A DNA stretch of 64,000 nucleotides from Semisulcospira habei. Lineage: Eukaryota > Mollusca > Gastropoda > Semisulcospiridae. Positions 1 to 11,850 of this stretch are shown here, in pieces. The notes under the pieces were generated by a model. That model had not been told where the DNA came from, did no database searches, and worked only from the letters and a program-made list of their open reading frames with translations. The stretch spans positions 136,311,582 through 136,375,581 of the forward strand of contig BTPG01000003.1 of the NCBI GenBank assembly GCA_036245525.1, given 5' to 3'. Position 1 is the stretch's first letter; every line of letters begins with the position of its first letter. Made by a program: the position numbers and the translations under genes.

Positions 1-1160
1 GTGTGGGGGTGGTGTGTGGGGTGTGTGGTTGTGGGTGTGGTGGGGTGTGGTGGGTGGGGTGGGTGTGGGGGTGGGGGTGTGGGGGTGGGTGTGGGTGGGG
101 GGGGTGGGGGTGGGTGGTGTGGGGTGGGGGTGGTGTGGGGTGGGTGGGGGTGGGGTGGGTGTGGGTGGGGGGTGTGGGTGGGGGTGGTGGTGTGGGTGGG
201 GGGGTGGGGTGGTGGGTGTGTGGGGGGTGGGGTGGGGGGTGGTGTGGGGTGTGGGGGGGGGTGGTTGGGGTGTGTGGGGTGTGGGTGGGGTGTGGGTGGG
301 TGGGGTGTGGGTGGGTTGGTGGGGGGTGGGTGGGGGGTGGGGTGGGTGGGGGTGGTGGGTGGTGGTGGGGGGTGGGTGGTGGGGTGGTGGGGGGTGGGTG
401 TGGTGGGGGTGGGTGTGGGGGTGGTGGGGGTGTGGGTGGTGGGGGGTGTGGGTGGGGGGGTGGGGGGTGGGGGTGGGGTGGTGGGGGGTGGGGGTGGGGG
501 TGGGTGTGGGTGGGTGTGGGGGTGGGGGGTGGGGGTGGGGTGGGGGTGGTGGTGGGGGTGGGGGGGTGTGGTGGGGTGGGGGGTGTGTGGGGTGGGGGGG
601 TGGTGGGTGGTGGGTGGGGGGTGGGTGGGTTGTGGGGGTGTGGGGTGGTGGGTGTGGGGGGTGGGGTGGTGTGGGGTGGTGGGTGGGTGGGGGTGGGGGT
701 GTGGGGTGTGGGGGTGGTGGGGTGTGGTGGGTGGGTGGGGGTGGGGTGTGGGTGGGGGTGTTGGTGGGGTGGGGGGGGGTGGGTGGGGGGGGGGGGGTGG
801 GGGGTGTGGGTGGGGGGGGGGGGTGGGGGGTGGGGGGGGGGGGGGGTGGGGGGGTGGTGGGGGTGGGGGGTGGGGGGGGGGGGTGGGTGGGGGGGGTTGG
901 GGTGGGGTGGGGGGGGGTGGGGGGGGTGGTGTGGGGGGGGGGGGGTGTGGGGGGGGGGGGTGGGTGTGGGGGGGGGGGTGGGTGGGGGGGGGGGTGGGGG
1001 GTGGGGGGGGTGGTGGGGTGGGGGGGGTGGGGTGGGGGGGTGTGGGGGTGGGGGGGGGGGTTGGTGGGGGGGGGTGGGTGTGTGGTGGGGGGGGTGTGAT
1101 GTTGGTGGGGGGGGTGTAGTGGGAGGGTGGCGTGAGGGAAGTAGGGAGGGGGTGTGGGGG
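1..1160. repeat. G/T-only low-complexity tract
   Basis: The first 1097 bases contain only G and T on this strand, as irregular TG and TGGG steps with G runs up to about 14. A few A and C residues appear between 1098 and 1160. There is no fixed repeat period. All three forward frames stay open because stop codons need A, so the apparent reading frames here are composition artefacts. The tract could be a real degenerate G-rich satellite, able to form G-quadruplexes, or a long-read consensus error over a (TG)n array. Confidence 0.85.
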
Positions 1161-1470
1161 TGTAGTTGTTTATTAACAGTCGCGTAATACTTCTAGAATA
1201 CTAATTATAATAGAGATCTCATATATCTCCATACTATCATACTCACGCAATATATATACCATAGACGATAACAGATCTAGAGAACACATATAGAGTATAT
1301 ACATATAGCAACATATATCTATATCGAGATATATTAAATAGAGATATAAATAGTCTAACGAGCCAATATCATATGAACAATAATACATACTCGAAACTAA
1401 TCTCTATACGGCTAAATCGATAAACGAACATCTAACATCACATATTAACTACCCTACGCTACATCACATA
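1161..1470. other. AT-rich bridge of unclear origin
   Basis: This 310-base segment is dense in ATA, TATA and AGA steps and resembles no other part of the window. It lies exactly between a G/T-only and an A/C-only block. I see no gene, known repeat or clear hairpin. It may be genuine spacer or poor consensus at a strand-switch point in the assembly. Confidence 0.5.
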
Positions 1471-2657
<1,187 letters not shown>

Positions 2658-2780
2658 ATCAGTTACTTCCCGGGGAGGCCGCCGTATAGTGCAAACTCCC
2701 AAAAAGGCAGGAATTTGAATCAAAGTTCCTTTTCAGTTTTGGGAGTTTGTACTAGCGCCTCTCCGATACCGTCAGCATTT

Positions 2781-3621
2781 TAAAGTAATTTTTACTCACA
2801 AACCAGATAGGTGAGGCTAGCGCTGGCAGAATTGTACAACAAACCAAGGGGAATTACTCAGCGCTGGACAACAGTTAGATCCCCTGCCCCCGCCTATCAG
2901 GCACCCAATCGCCAGCCCACAGAGAAATACGCAGGTATAGAATAAGACGATCATTTGCATCTTCAATAAGATGCATCAGGTCTCTTATATAACCCATGTC
3001 TTTCTCCGGAACTTAGGAAGTAGGCAGGGGAAACATACATACACAAACACGAAGGTGCATTACTATATGTGGTCGGGTAAATACCCTGTATTCCCACAGT
3101 AGATGCACAGAACATTACACAACAATGTAACGATACAAATTTGCCTCGAGTTATACTGAGATACTCACAAACCAGATCTAACTGTTGTCCAGGGGATCTA
3201 ACTGTTGTCCAGCGCTGAGTAATTCCCCTTGGTTTGTTGTACAATTCTGCCAGCGCTAGCCTCACCTATCTGGTTTGTGAGTATCTCAGTATAACTCGAG
3301 GCAAATTTGTATCGTTATATTGTTGTGTAATGTTCTGTGCATCTACTGTGGGAATACAGGGTATTTACCCGACCACATATAGTAATGCACCTTCGTGTTT
3401 GTGTATGTATGTTTCCCCTGCCTACTTCCTAAGTTCCGGAGAAAGACATGGGTTATATAAGAGACCTGATGCATCTTATTGAAGATGCAAATGATCGTCT
3501 TATTCTATACCTGCGTATTTCTCTGTGGGCTGGCGATTGGGTGCCTGATAGGCGGGGGCAGGGGATCTAACTGTTGTCCAGCGCTGAGTAATTCCCCTTG
3601 GTTTGTTGTAAAGTAATTTTT
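2781..3621. repeat. Large inverted duplication (foldback)
   Basis: The arm at about 2826-3177 is the reverse complement of about 3268-3608. I saw only one difference, C versus T in the CAATGTAACG/CGTTATATTG segment. The ~90-base centre contains another short copy of the outer end (ACTGTTGTCCAGCGCTGAG). The whole structure is bounded by a 13-base direct repeat, TAAAGTAATTTTT, at 2781-2793 and 3609-3621. Both arms give the same 68-residue open stretch in opposite strands, which follows from the duplication. The near identity means it formed recently or is kept identical by conversion. Confidence 0.85.
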
Positions 3622-3664
3622 GCCTGGGGCGGGTTGGGATGGGGGTTCCGAAATCCCTTGAAAT

Positions 3665-3710
3665 CCCCCCCCCCCCCTTCTCCAGTTGATATCCGCCCTG
3701 TACACACACA

Positions 3711-3741
<31 letters not shown>

Positions 3742-3742
3742 G
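3665..3742. repeat. C-run and (CA)n(CG)n tract
   Basis: A 13-base C run is followed at 3702-3742 by (CA)n that passes directly into (CG)n. Continuous alternating purine-pyrimidine with a CG core is the classic composition able to adopt left-handed Z-DNA. Confidence 0.8.
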
Positions 3743-4113
3743 GCCAGCCAACTAGACCCGAACAGGTGTTTGGCAATAGTAACTTTCATGATGATAACAT
3801 TGTGGCAACACTGGCAAAAGTCTCTACTAGGCGATGTGTGTTGCTCATTGACAAATACATAAGCATAAGCAAGTAGGCTAGGCTGACATACACTCCGGCA
3901 GACATATGCGACAAGCAGGCGGACGGACAGACAGACGGACAAACAGACCCCCAAAAGACATACTCATCATGGTGACGTTGGCGAAAGTCTCTGGAATGTG
4001 AATCAGCAGCAGCGAGTTCTCTTCTTTGTGCATGTTGCTCACATACCCTGGAACAGACAGAAAATATTTGTAGACATATACATAGTAGCCCCTATTGTCA
4101 CCATACAAATGGT

Positions 4114-4672
4114 TAACCCCTTTACTGCCAATGGACGCATATTATGCTTGGAAATCATTGACAGAGAGCGTGAGAAATAGGGAGGGAGGAAGAGAGAGAT
4201 AGACATATGATGATGATGATAATGATGATATAGTAAAACTGTTGCCGCTAGGGTTTCATGTGAAAGAAAAACAGAAGATAGTGGTACGGAAACCCCTTTT
4301 AAAATAGAAACATGTAACGACGTTTCGGATCAAACATCCTTCTTCAGGTGACATGGAAACAAACGTAGAACAATGATGATAATCATGATACTTTATCCGG
4401 AGTGACAGCCATAATAGTTTTGACGTAAAACAATCGTCTGTTTGCGAACTTGCCGTTGCTACAAACTACATTAACCCGAAAAATCTGAACACACCCAGCT
4501 GCGAGAGGTATAGATCCTCATGAGCCCCCGCAATTGCGGGGGCTCATGAGGATCTATGCCTCTTGCTGACACCACTTTGAATCCATGTTCCTGTGACAGC
4601 TAGGGCTTGTTGATGTAGAATTGACGAAGACTGTGACACAACTTCCGTCAACAGGCACTGAAAGGGTTAATG
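4114..4672. mobile_element. HP-A element, split and chimeric
   Basis: TTAACCCCTTTACTGCC lies at the left (4112 onward) and GGCACTGAAAGGGTTAA at the right (to 4672). The HP-A hairpin is at 4503-4563 (GAGAGGTATAGATCC arm, CCCCCGC tip). The material between about 4165 and 4490 is foreign: it includes a (TGA)n stretch and a Penelope-like fragment. Both outer ends resemble the long-arm end of HP-A, so this copy is rearranged rather than simply interrupted. Confidence 0.65.
4311..4355 (-). ncRNA. Hammerhead-ribozyme-like motif in a Penelope-like fragment
   Basis: Read on the minus strand, the order is stem I arm CATGTCAC, core CUGAAGA (plus 4341-4347), stem II GGAU-GUUUG-AUCC, GAAA (plus 4323-4326), a minimal palindromic ACGU stem III, the cleavage-type C (plus 4319), then the stem I return GTTACATG. 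Stem I pairs at 7 of 8 positions. Hammerheads with a one-to-two-base-pair stem III are known from Penelope-like elements and metazoan retrozymes. The weak point is an extra A between the core and stem II, so activity is uncertain and it may be a decayed copy. The flanks to about 4200 and 4440 show no ORF. Confidence 0.4.
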
Positions 4673-4979
4673 GACACAAACAGAAAAAGCAAAACATTTC
4701 CGTAGCTAGCGACTACGTACAGACAGACAGAGAGAGAGAGAGAGAGAGTCCGGGCTGATTAGTCTCAACAAGAGTGGTAGTCAATGAAAATGTGGGAATC
4801 GTGTAGGGATTGTCGGGCTTATGAGGAGAGGGCGTGGAAAGTCCCGAGTTATCCCGCTGCTTGGCTTTTATTACGGCCACCAACAGCACAGGGTCGATAC
4901 CTACAGTCCGTAGACAGGAACCCCCAGTGAATTCCTCCGCCTGAGAAATACGTCTATGAATGGATTTGCTTTTTGACGC
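4673..4979. other. No gene; short (GA)n
   Basis: This contains (GACA)n/(GA)n at 4721-4747 and otherwise unique-looking sequence. I see no coding or RNA signal. Confidence 0.6.
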
Positions 4980-5181
4980 ACTTTCACTGTCAGTGGACGC
5001 AGATTGTGCTTTTGAAATTATGGCACATTCAAATTTTCCCAGCGGCCGTCAAAGGACTATGGAAACAAAGTGGTGTCAGCAAAAGGCATAGATCCTCATG
5101 AGCCCCCGCAACGGCGGGGGCTCATGAGGATCTATACCTCTTGCAGTTGAGTCGTGTTCAGTTTTCTCGGTAATGAAGGGG
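4980..5181. mobile_element. HP-A element
   Basis: The left end reads CACTTTCACTGTCAGTGGACGC and the right end GGTAATGAAGGGG, followed by TTAA (5182-5185). The hairpin at 5081-5151 has arms AGGCATAGATCCTCATGAGC and its complement with an ACGG tip. The left TTAA is lost. Confidence 0.8.
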
Positions 5182-5285
5182 TTAAAGTCGGAATTCACTG
5201 CGGACTGGCAGATGTCAGACTCAGAACTGTATTTAGTCTGTTCATTCACTACTGAAGGGGTCACGAACTACCAGGGTCAGAAGCC

Positions 5286-5357
5286 AGTTGTACAAGTGAG
5301 CTTAATCCCGCGCAAGGCAGAAGCTTGTGCGCGAGTTAAGCTGACTCATGCAAATGA
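5286..5357. repeat. HP-F-like hairpin, diverged
   Basis: GTTGTACAAGTGAGCTTAAT..GCGCAAGGC pairs with GCTTGTGCGC..AGTTAAGCTGACTCATGCAA. The outer arms match HP-F (see 11851-11955) but the centre is shortened. Confidence 0.55.
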
Positions 5358-5659
5358 GGTCAGGATCTCTGTCTCCTGCAGATGGAAAAGTCAGCTGTGC
5401 CTGAAGCTGATGGGCTCCGGAGTGTCGATGCCACATTGCAGGGTCAGTCGTGGAAAGACTGGACGGCGATACCACTAATGCAGTAATGCACTAAGATTTC
5501 CAGGAGTGCTCCTCATCATTAATGTGCGACCTTTCTATCCACTTGGCACTGAAACCGGTATCACAGAAAGAGAGTGGTAACCATCCTTTTCTCCTTGGGC
5601 ATCGGTTTCTGCTAAGGAAAATTCGGTTGACCACCACAACTAAAAGAGAAGTAAGCCTA

Positions 5660-6812
5660 CCCTTAAAGTACCATTACGCATACATATGAAGACACATTTC
5701 AACTGACGCCATTTGTGTTTGTATTGCCTTGTCGACACCTTATGAACTGTTACGTTTGTGGTTGTGTTATTCTTTTGAGAGCATGTGTGTGTTGATCATA
5801 GGAAGACCCGACATTCATATGAGTTATTTTGGATAAGAATTACGTACCTTTTTAGTAGGATTCATTTTCTTTTGCACGGAGAATTGCGATCGATTTTTGT
5901 TATGACGCGTATTTTCGCTACATTGTTGTAAATGACTTACATTAGACTGGAAGGTTCGGGCAGGGTCGCGACCTTTCTAGTGAACTCATATGATGTCAAT
6001 GTAAACATGTTTCGCCGGCTACAGTTAGGAACAATTACGGAAATCGGCACGGCTTTTCCGGAAGTTTATAGAAAGTTGTAGGCAGATCAAGAGTGTTCTT
6101 TCTCATGAATATTAATGAGTTTTGGTTACGTTCAGTTTTCTTTTCCAATCCGATTGGTTGAGTTGTATAGTTTGCCGGATTGTTCTGGAAATCTGCAATA
6201 GTATTAAAAGAATTGTTAGCGAATTATGTGTGTGCATTGTATGGGAGACGCAGTGTATCAGAATTCACGTGGATGAATTGTAGAGCGGAGACAGTGTACC
6301 AAAGTGTGGATGCATTTGTGGACGCATTGTGCTGAGAGTGCATCGAGAGAATAAAGAACTGTTGAAACTGCTACTCCAGTGTGGTCTACAACCTTGTGCC
6401 ATGTGTGACGAGTTGCAGCTGAGGGAAGTTTCTTTACAAGAACCCTACGTGTGTGACACAATCTGGTGTGATTGCATCATACTACTACAACGACTACCAC
6501 GTAACATGAACTTTAACAGCAGTTTGGACACGCAGCAAAAACACAAGCTTAATCGCACTTACTTATTCTGCTCTGCCGTTAGCGGCGTGTCAATCCATTT
6601 TTAGCTGTTTCTCGCACTGAAAGCGTTGTATTTCTCGAACGGAGTGGAGTCACGGTTAGGTTACTTGATATAAAGACGATGTGTGCTGAACTGGATTCTC
6701 CTGTGTCTAAATGAACCATAACTAGGCCTGTGTGTAGCGTTTCGTAACCATATGTTACAGAAGTGTATCTTTGAACATTTAAGGCGGCAGTGAGCCTTCA
6801 AGTCATCAAGGT
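5660..6812 (+). repeat. Interspersed repeat R3 interrupted by a solo LTR
   Basis: The segments 5660-5747 and 6507-6812 together align to an uninterrupted copy at 40476-40840 and to an inverted copy at about 48440-48812. It begins AGTACCATTACGCAT and contains CAGTTTGGACACGCAGC. No ORF is conserved. The 40476 copy serves as the empty site for the LTR insertion at 5748-6506. Confidence 0.75.
5748..6506. mobile_element. Solo LTR, 759 bp, 5-bp target duplication
   Basis: The insert starts TGTTACGTTTGTGG and ends CCACGTAACA, which is the TG...CA terminal rule of LTRs. It is flanked by TGAAC at 5743-5747 and 6507-6511. The unfilled R3 copy near 40552 has a single TGAAC at this point. An AATAAA lies at 6349-6354 and could be the R-region polyadenylation signal. 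No gag or pol sequence adjoins it, so it is most simply a solo LTR left by recombination. The family cannot be named from the LTR alone. Confidence 0.75.
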
Positions 6813-7156
6813 TCAGCCATCTCTCGTAGTTGGCGGGGAAAACAAACAAGATGCGGATGTCATCCCAAAGTCTATCGTATTGTTTGGAGCTCGGATGCGT
6901 TTATCTTTTAGGACCCTGACTGAACATTCAGAGTTGTTCATATTTTTAGGCTTATTATGCTGAAGAGCCAACCTCCTCTAAGCCAACCCCTGATCAACAC
7001 ACACGTCGGCGCACACAAATAAAGACGGACACACAGCGCTTCCCGCCATTAGTACGCTCTGTGGGCTCGTGTAGCGACAGGCCATGTGCATGCTCCGGAA
7101 TGCGCTCCCACCGGCCCCATTTCAAAGTCTACCGTATTTTCAATACAAAAACCGGT
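6813..7156. other. No gene seen
   Basis: Unique-looking sequence with no ORF, RNA or repeat that I can support. Confidence 0.5.
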
Positions 7157-7160
7157 TTAG

Positions 7161-7381
7161 CCCCTTTACTGCCAGTTGAGGCACTGGGGTTGCGTTACCG
7201 CTGAAATCTTTCTGACTTCAGTCGACGCCAGTCTGAGAGCCCAAGCCGTCCAAGGAACACGGACACAAAGTGGTCTCAGCAAGAGCATAGATCCTCATGA
7301 GCCCCCGCATCTGCGGGGGCTCATGAGGATCTATACCTCTTGCGGTTGGGAGGTGTTCAATTTTTATCGGCGTTGAAGGGG
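7161..7381. mobile_element. HP-A element
   Basis: The left border is TTAG (a mutated TTAA) followed by CCCCTTTACTGCC. The right border is GGCGTTGAAGGGG then TTAA (7382-7385). The hairpin is at 7281-7343 with tip ATCT. An HP-C hairpin lies just downstream. Confidence 0.85.
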
Positions 7382-7489
7382 TTAAGGGCGGATTGAGACG
7401 GATGATCGGCAGATGATTGGCAGATGGGCGAACTCCGCCACCAAAATCCTCGCGTGACCTTCTGGGAGCTGAAACTGATGTTAGTCCAT

Positions 7490-7562
7490 TAATGTGTTGG
7501 TTTGTGATTTCGGACACTACAGCTGTCAGCCGTAAGGTCCAAAATCACAGACCAGCGCACGT
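7490..7562. repeat. HP-C hairpin
   Basis: TTGGTTTGTGATTTCGGAC pairs imperfectly with GTCCAAAATCACAGACCAG around a CTGTCAG centre. It is the most diverged of the HP-C copies. Confidence 0.65.
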
Positions 7563-7804
7563 TTTTCCCCTCGCCGCCCACCATTTCCTCACGCATGATA
7601 TCCCAGGATGCTCTTTAAGAAGAGGAGACAATTTTCTGTCAATTACATTTAATAGACGGTGGATTTAACGCAAAAAAGGCTGTCTCTGGCCCATGCCCTC
7701 CGCGGTGAATCGTCTGAGAATGGTCATACCTCGCGTCTTGAAACTCCTGTAATTTTATAAACACGAATAGTAAGAAGAGAACACACAACAATACGTTGGC
7801 AATA

Positions 7805-8035
7805 CTTCCTCCTCTTCGTTCAGGCTTAACACAGGACCGAAATCCCCAAATTTGGAAGCTACCCTCTAAAGGACTGCATTGCAATTCTAGAGACAGATCG
7901 AGCATGATAGTTCAAGGGTGGTGCCAGAATAGCTTGGCGCCTATGGGCGCCAAGCTATTCTGGCTCCACCCTTGAACTATCATGCTTGATCCAGGCCTTG
8001 CTGTGGTGTGTCGGGGCTGAATGAGTTAGTGTCCC
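7805..8035. mobile_element. HP-B element
   Basis: The hairpin at 7901-7984 (GCATGATAGTTCAAGGGTGG arm, GGCGCC tip) is flanked on the left by the HP-B body (ACCGAAATCCCCAAATTTGG). On the right is GTGGTGTGTCGGGGCTGAATGAG followed by TTAG in place of TTAA. The left terminal repeat is eroded. Confidence 0.75.
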
Positions 8036-8631
8036 ACGGCACTTAAAGTGATAAGGAAGGAATACTTCAGCCATCAGCTTTATTTATAAGCCTGCACACT
8101 ACGTTGGCATGTCTGATCTAAAATACTATTACTTCTAAATAACTCCTTGCCTACTAAGTAACTTTTCTGTATTATGTACTCTGCAGCTAACTAATTTTGT
8201 TCAAAAGTTCATTCCTGGATCCGGTCCACATGCCAGGTAAGGGCTAGTAACGACGCATACAGAGCTAAGAATATCCAAGCACACACACAGCAAGTGAACC
8301 TTGGCTGGGCTGATCTCGCCGCCGATAGTGTTATAGGGGAGGTAATCTCGCGACGGCTGAAGTCGACATCCGTAGGCAAAGACCTATGAGAGTGAAGAAT
8401 GTTCGGTTTTAACATCTTTCATCGCATCAAAGGTGATTACAAGTCGGGTTACCTCATAACAGAGTCAGTGAAGGTGTCACCCCACCAGGAAGTAGGACTA
8501 CAAAATCCGACCTTTAGATCGAAAATGGACCTGACACCCACCCCAACCCCCTTATCCTCGTTCATAACCAGGTGATTTCAAGTTTATTAAATAGTGGAAA
8601 GGAGGGTTTTAAAAGCGTCCTGGATTCAGAT
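8036..8631. other. No gene seen
   Basis: Unique-looking AT-rich sequence with no coding signal and no palindrome. The LINE begins at its right edge. Confidence 0.5.
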
Positions 8632-9682
8632 AGATTTATTGACAATGAAAGTGCAACGTCTGATTAACGTCTCTGTCTGATGCTGCTGCGCTAGAGTTTG
8701 GGGTCCCCCAGGGCTCTGTCCTGGGCCCCATTCTATTTACGCTGTACACTCAGCCTCTGTCTCAGGTTACGGCATCGCATTCAACCGATCATCACATGTA
8801 TGCGGACGATACACAACTTCGGAAATCTGCACCTCCAAACAGCTCCAGTCAGGCTATTTCAGATGTTCAGATCTGTTTCTCAGATGTTAAGTCCTGGATG
8901 TGTGAACTAAAATAAACTCCAGTTAAACGAGGGCAAGTCAGAAGCTCTTCTTGTCGGTACCTCTCGACTGCTGCCCAATCTTCCTGACAATGTGCATTTG
9001 TGACGCACCTATTCCCTTTTCTGATCCAGTCCGCAATCTTGGCGTTTTTCTTGATAAAGATCTTCAAATGAAGGACTATGTAAATCATGTCTGCAAAATT
9101 GCTTTTCTGGAATTAAGACGCATCAGTTCTATCCGTCATTACCTCACTACTGAAGCTACCACCAAACTGGTCGTCTCTTTAGTCTTGTCCCGCATAGATT
9201 ACTGCAATGCCCTTTTAGCTGGCCGCGCTCAGTCTCTCATTTAGAAATTGCAGAGAATTTGCAGCACGTCTTATCGTCCGCGCCCCACAGCATCAACCCA
9301 TCACTTCTATCCTGAGGCAACTTCATTGGCTGCCAGTCAAACGACGAGTCTCGTACAAAATCGCCTGTCTGTGCTACCGACAAAGCCATTAACTTACTCT
9401 ACCCCTGCTATCTCGCTGATCTTCAACTATACACTCCCTCCCGCTCCCTCCGTTTAAGTAGTGACACGCGCCTTCTCAGAGTCCCGCTCAAATACAAAAC
9501 CAGAGGTGAGCGTTGTTTTGCGCACGTTGGACCTGTTGTCTGGAACTCTCTACCTCAGGATAGACATTAGACATTCTCCCTCATTCACTGCCCTTAAAGA
9601 CCCACCTGTTCGATACCCCAATGTAGCTCAGTTCTTCGTGATTATGTGTCTGTGTGTTTGTCTGTGTGCGTGTGTGTGTGCG

Positions 9683-9743
<61 letters not shown>

Positions 9744-9845
9744 TGCAGAAGCCTTTGTTTCTCTGGCTTTATGACCCCTTCACTCCCACTCTTTATTTGT
9801 AAAGCGCTTAGAGCTTATTTTTGTATAAGCGCTATAGTAAGTAGC

Positions 9846-9891
<46 letters not shown>

Positions 9892-9900
9892 ATTATTATT
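8632..9900 (+). pseudogene. Degenerate CR1/L2-like LINE, 3' part of reverse transcriptase
   Basis: Conceptual translation shows the RT block GVPQGSVLGPILF (from about 8697) and the catalytic box MYADD (about 8800-8815). These are followed in shifted frames by LQLNEGKSEALLV, the thumb region NLGVFLDKDLQMKDYVNHV with RIDYCNALL, and finally LRQLHWLPVKRRVSYKI. This order is that of the C-terminal half of Jockey/CR1/L2-type ORF2. At least three frameshifts and several stops break it, so it is dead. The 3' end has GTAAAGCGCTTAGAG..ATAAGCGCTATAG and an (ATT)n tail, typical of L2-like elements. A (TG)n array (9665-9741) has grown inside the 3' UTR. The element is strongly 5'-truncated. Confidence 0.85.
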
Positions 9901-9902
9901 AA

Positions 9903-10111
9903 CTCCTTCACTGCCGAGAAGGCCGATTGAGAAACAGTGGTTTGAGCAAGAGGTATAGATCCTCATGAGCCCCCGCTTTTGCGGGGGCTCATGAGGATCT
10001 ATGCCTCTTGCTAAAACCACTGTGTATCCATGTTCCTTTGGCGGCTAGAGATCCTTGGCGCTGAATTTATGACTTCAAAAACACAATCTGCTTTCACTGG
10101 CAGTGAAGGAG
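9903..10111. mobile_element. HP-A element, complete, TTAA duplicated
   Basis: This is the clearest HP-A copy, 209 bp. Its ends are CTCCTTCACTGCC and GGCAGTGAAGGAG, perfect inverted repeats, flanked by TTAA at 9899-9902 and 10112-10115. It is inserted in the (ATT)n tail of the LINE. The hairpin extends over 9935-10021, CAGTGGTTTGAGCAAGAGG pairing with CCTCTTGCTAAAACCACTG plus the core. The remaining right arm (about 90 bases) is non-palindromic. Confidence 0.92.
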
Positions 10112-10228
10112 TTAAGAGTAGCACCAGCGTTTGACCTAACTTATAGGGCGCGAGGTAGGATAGTTCTGAAACGATTCACCGTTCTAGCGACTGTCAGCCT
10201 TGAGAGGCCGCTTCGATAACTAAAAGAG

Positions 10229-10503
10229 ATTGATTGTACATTGCTTAACGTCCCGACAGCAACAAGACTTTCTCAGGACGTGCCTGCACTGCTTGTGAAT
10301 GACTAAACAGAATATTGAATGTATGTCGCCAGCCGGTCAAATACGTTAAATAAACCTACGACTGACGTAACATGGGGCCTAAATAAAGCTATGACCATTT
10401 AGCAACACACATCCAATTTCAAGAGCTACAGGCAGCGCACACAGTAGGGAGAGTTTAAAACAGGCAAATACAGGTGAATGGACCAAGGGTAGACAGAAAC
10501 ACA
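10229..10503 (-). mobile_element. SINE-like family SN, partial copy
   Basis: It matches the SN family (see 35661-36046) from the ATTGATTGTACATTGC tail to CAAGGGTAGACAGAAACACA, then stops. The minus strand is the likely sense because the (CAAT)n tail lies at that 3' end. Confidence 0.85.
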
Positions 10504-10659
10504 ACTAAAAGAGAGAGACCGCGACATGCACAACGTAAGCATTCAACGTTCAAAGCACCGTCATGCGTGGGAGAATTCAAATTTTCTAGCCGTTTACTGA
10601 TACAGCCCGTTTCCGGTGGCAGTTTGGTCGCTCAAGTGTAGTGCTTGAATACATTACTC

Positions 10660-10742
10660 TTAACTATCTTAACTCAAGGGTAGTGCCAGATTAGCTTGGC
10701 GCCTCTAAGGCGCCAAGCTAATCTGGCACTACCCTTGACCTA
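10660..10742. repeat. HP-B hairpin, minimal
   Basis: TCAAGGGTAGTGCCAGATTA-GCTTGGCGCC pairs perfectly with GGCGCCAAGC-TAATCTGGCACTACCCTTGA. Compared with the usual AATAGC/GCTATT, the stem reads ATTAGC/GCTAAT, a coupled change in both arms. The outer body of HP-B is missing. Confidence 0.8.
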
Positions 10743-11207
10743 ACCGAACTACCTAATTTCCCCGCAATCTGAACTAAAGTAGTGTTTAGTCGTCGACTGC
10801 CAAACGCAAGCCCGTTGGCTCTTAGAATAAAAAAGGTCAAAGACATATTTCTTCTATTGAGCTTGTTATCCACACAGATCGATACGTTGCCGGGGCTAGT
10901 TCATTTTTCGTCAAAGACCGAAAATCTTTTTACGCCGTGTGTGTCGATGCCGTCTCCAGGGGAAAAAAGGTGCCGGTGCTTGTGAAATCCAAGAAGACAC
11001 TGAGTTTACACGTTTGAAGGCGTTTTGTGGTTTTACTGAGGCTTCCACATTCCGCTTTGTTAGTCCCTCTGAAATCAAACAAGACATTGTGCTTTTTTTC
11101 TCTCCATAAGTTATTTTGGACGGTTTGAGGATCATGATTTCACGTTGTGCATTTCACGTCAGTTATGTTTTAGTAAACGATGTAAAAGATGCAGTTGTGT
11201 AGAACTG

Positions 11208-11210
<3 letters not shown>

Positions 11211-11293
<83 letters not shown>
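11211..11293. repeat. (GA)n microsatellite
   Basis: About 40 uninterrupted GA units. Confidence 0.95.
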
Positions 11294-11295
<2 letters not shown>

Positions 11296-11354
11296 GATTT
11301 TTCTTGTGCCGTTGCGCTGCATGCTATAAAGCACGGAGGCGGGCCGCCTTGAAT

Positions 11355-11470
11355 GTGTTAACCCCTTCAGTTCACTGCCAAGAACGAGTGAACATGACTC
11401 AACTGCAAGAGACATAGAACTTTATGAGCCTCTGCAGTTGCGGGGGCTCATGAAGATCTATGTCTCTCGT
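11355..11470. mobile_element. HP-A element, left half
   Basis: TTAACCCCTTCAGTTCACTGCC leads to a hairpin at 11405-11468 with AGAGACATAGA/TCTATGTCTCT arms. The right terminal repeat is not found. Confidence 0.7.
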
Positions 11471-11559
11471 TGACAAATAGCGGAGGACTCTTTGTACCAC
11501 TGTCGGACACGCAGACGACCGTGCAGTTACTAAAAAACCTCCAGTCTCGTGGCAAAATC

Positions 11560-11762
11560 TTTGACCTCTTCACTGCAAAAAAAGTGAAACACCACCCAGC
11601 TGCAAGAGATATAGATCTTCATGAGCCCCCGCAGTTGAAGATCTATGCCTCTTGCTGAAACCGCTTTGCATCCACGTTCCTTTGGCGGCTGGGGATATTA
11701 ATTTGACGTTGAAGTTACAATAGATTTCAAAAACACATTCTGCGTCCACTGACAGTGGCTTC
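11560..11762. mobile_element. HP-A element with shortened hairpin
   Basis: CCTCTTCACTGC at the left and GTCCACTGACAGTGG at the right bound it. The right arm of the hairpin has lost its GCGGGGGCTCATG portion, leaving CCCCCGCAGTTGAAGATC. TTAA is absent at both ends. Confidence 0.65.
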
Positions 11763-11850
11763 ATTCGGTTTGGTGTTGGGTTCCGCTCTACACTAGGCCG
11801 AAAAAGTTGCATTTCCAGCCAGCAGGCAGTTTGACAACAATCACGGGCTA

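Noticed and set aside
1..1187. Three overlapping Gly/Val/Trp-rich reading frames of 360-390 codons
   Set aside because: The strand lacks A, so stops cannot occur. All frames are equally open and are composition artefacts.
4503..4563. Rho-independent terminators at HP-A hairpins
   Set aside because: Eukaryotic context. The hairpins have transposon borders and no operon or T-run logic.
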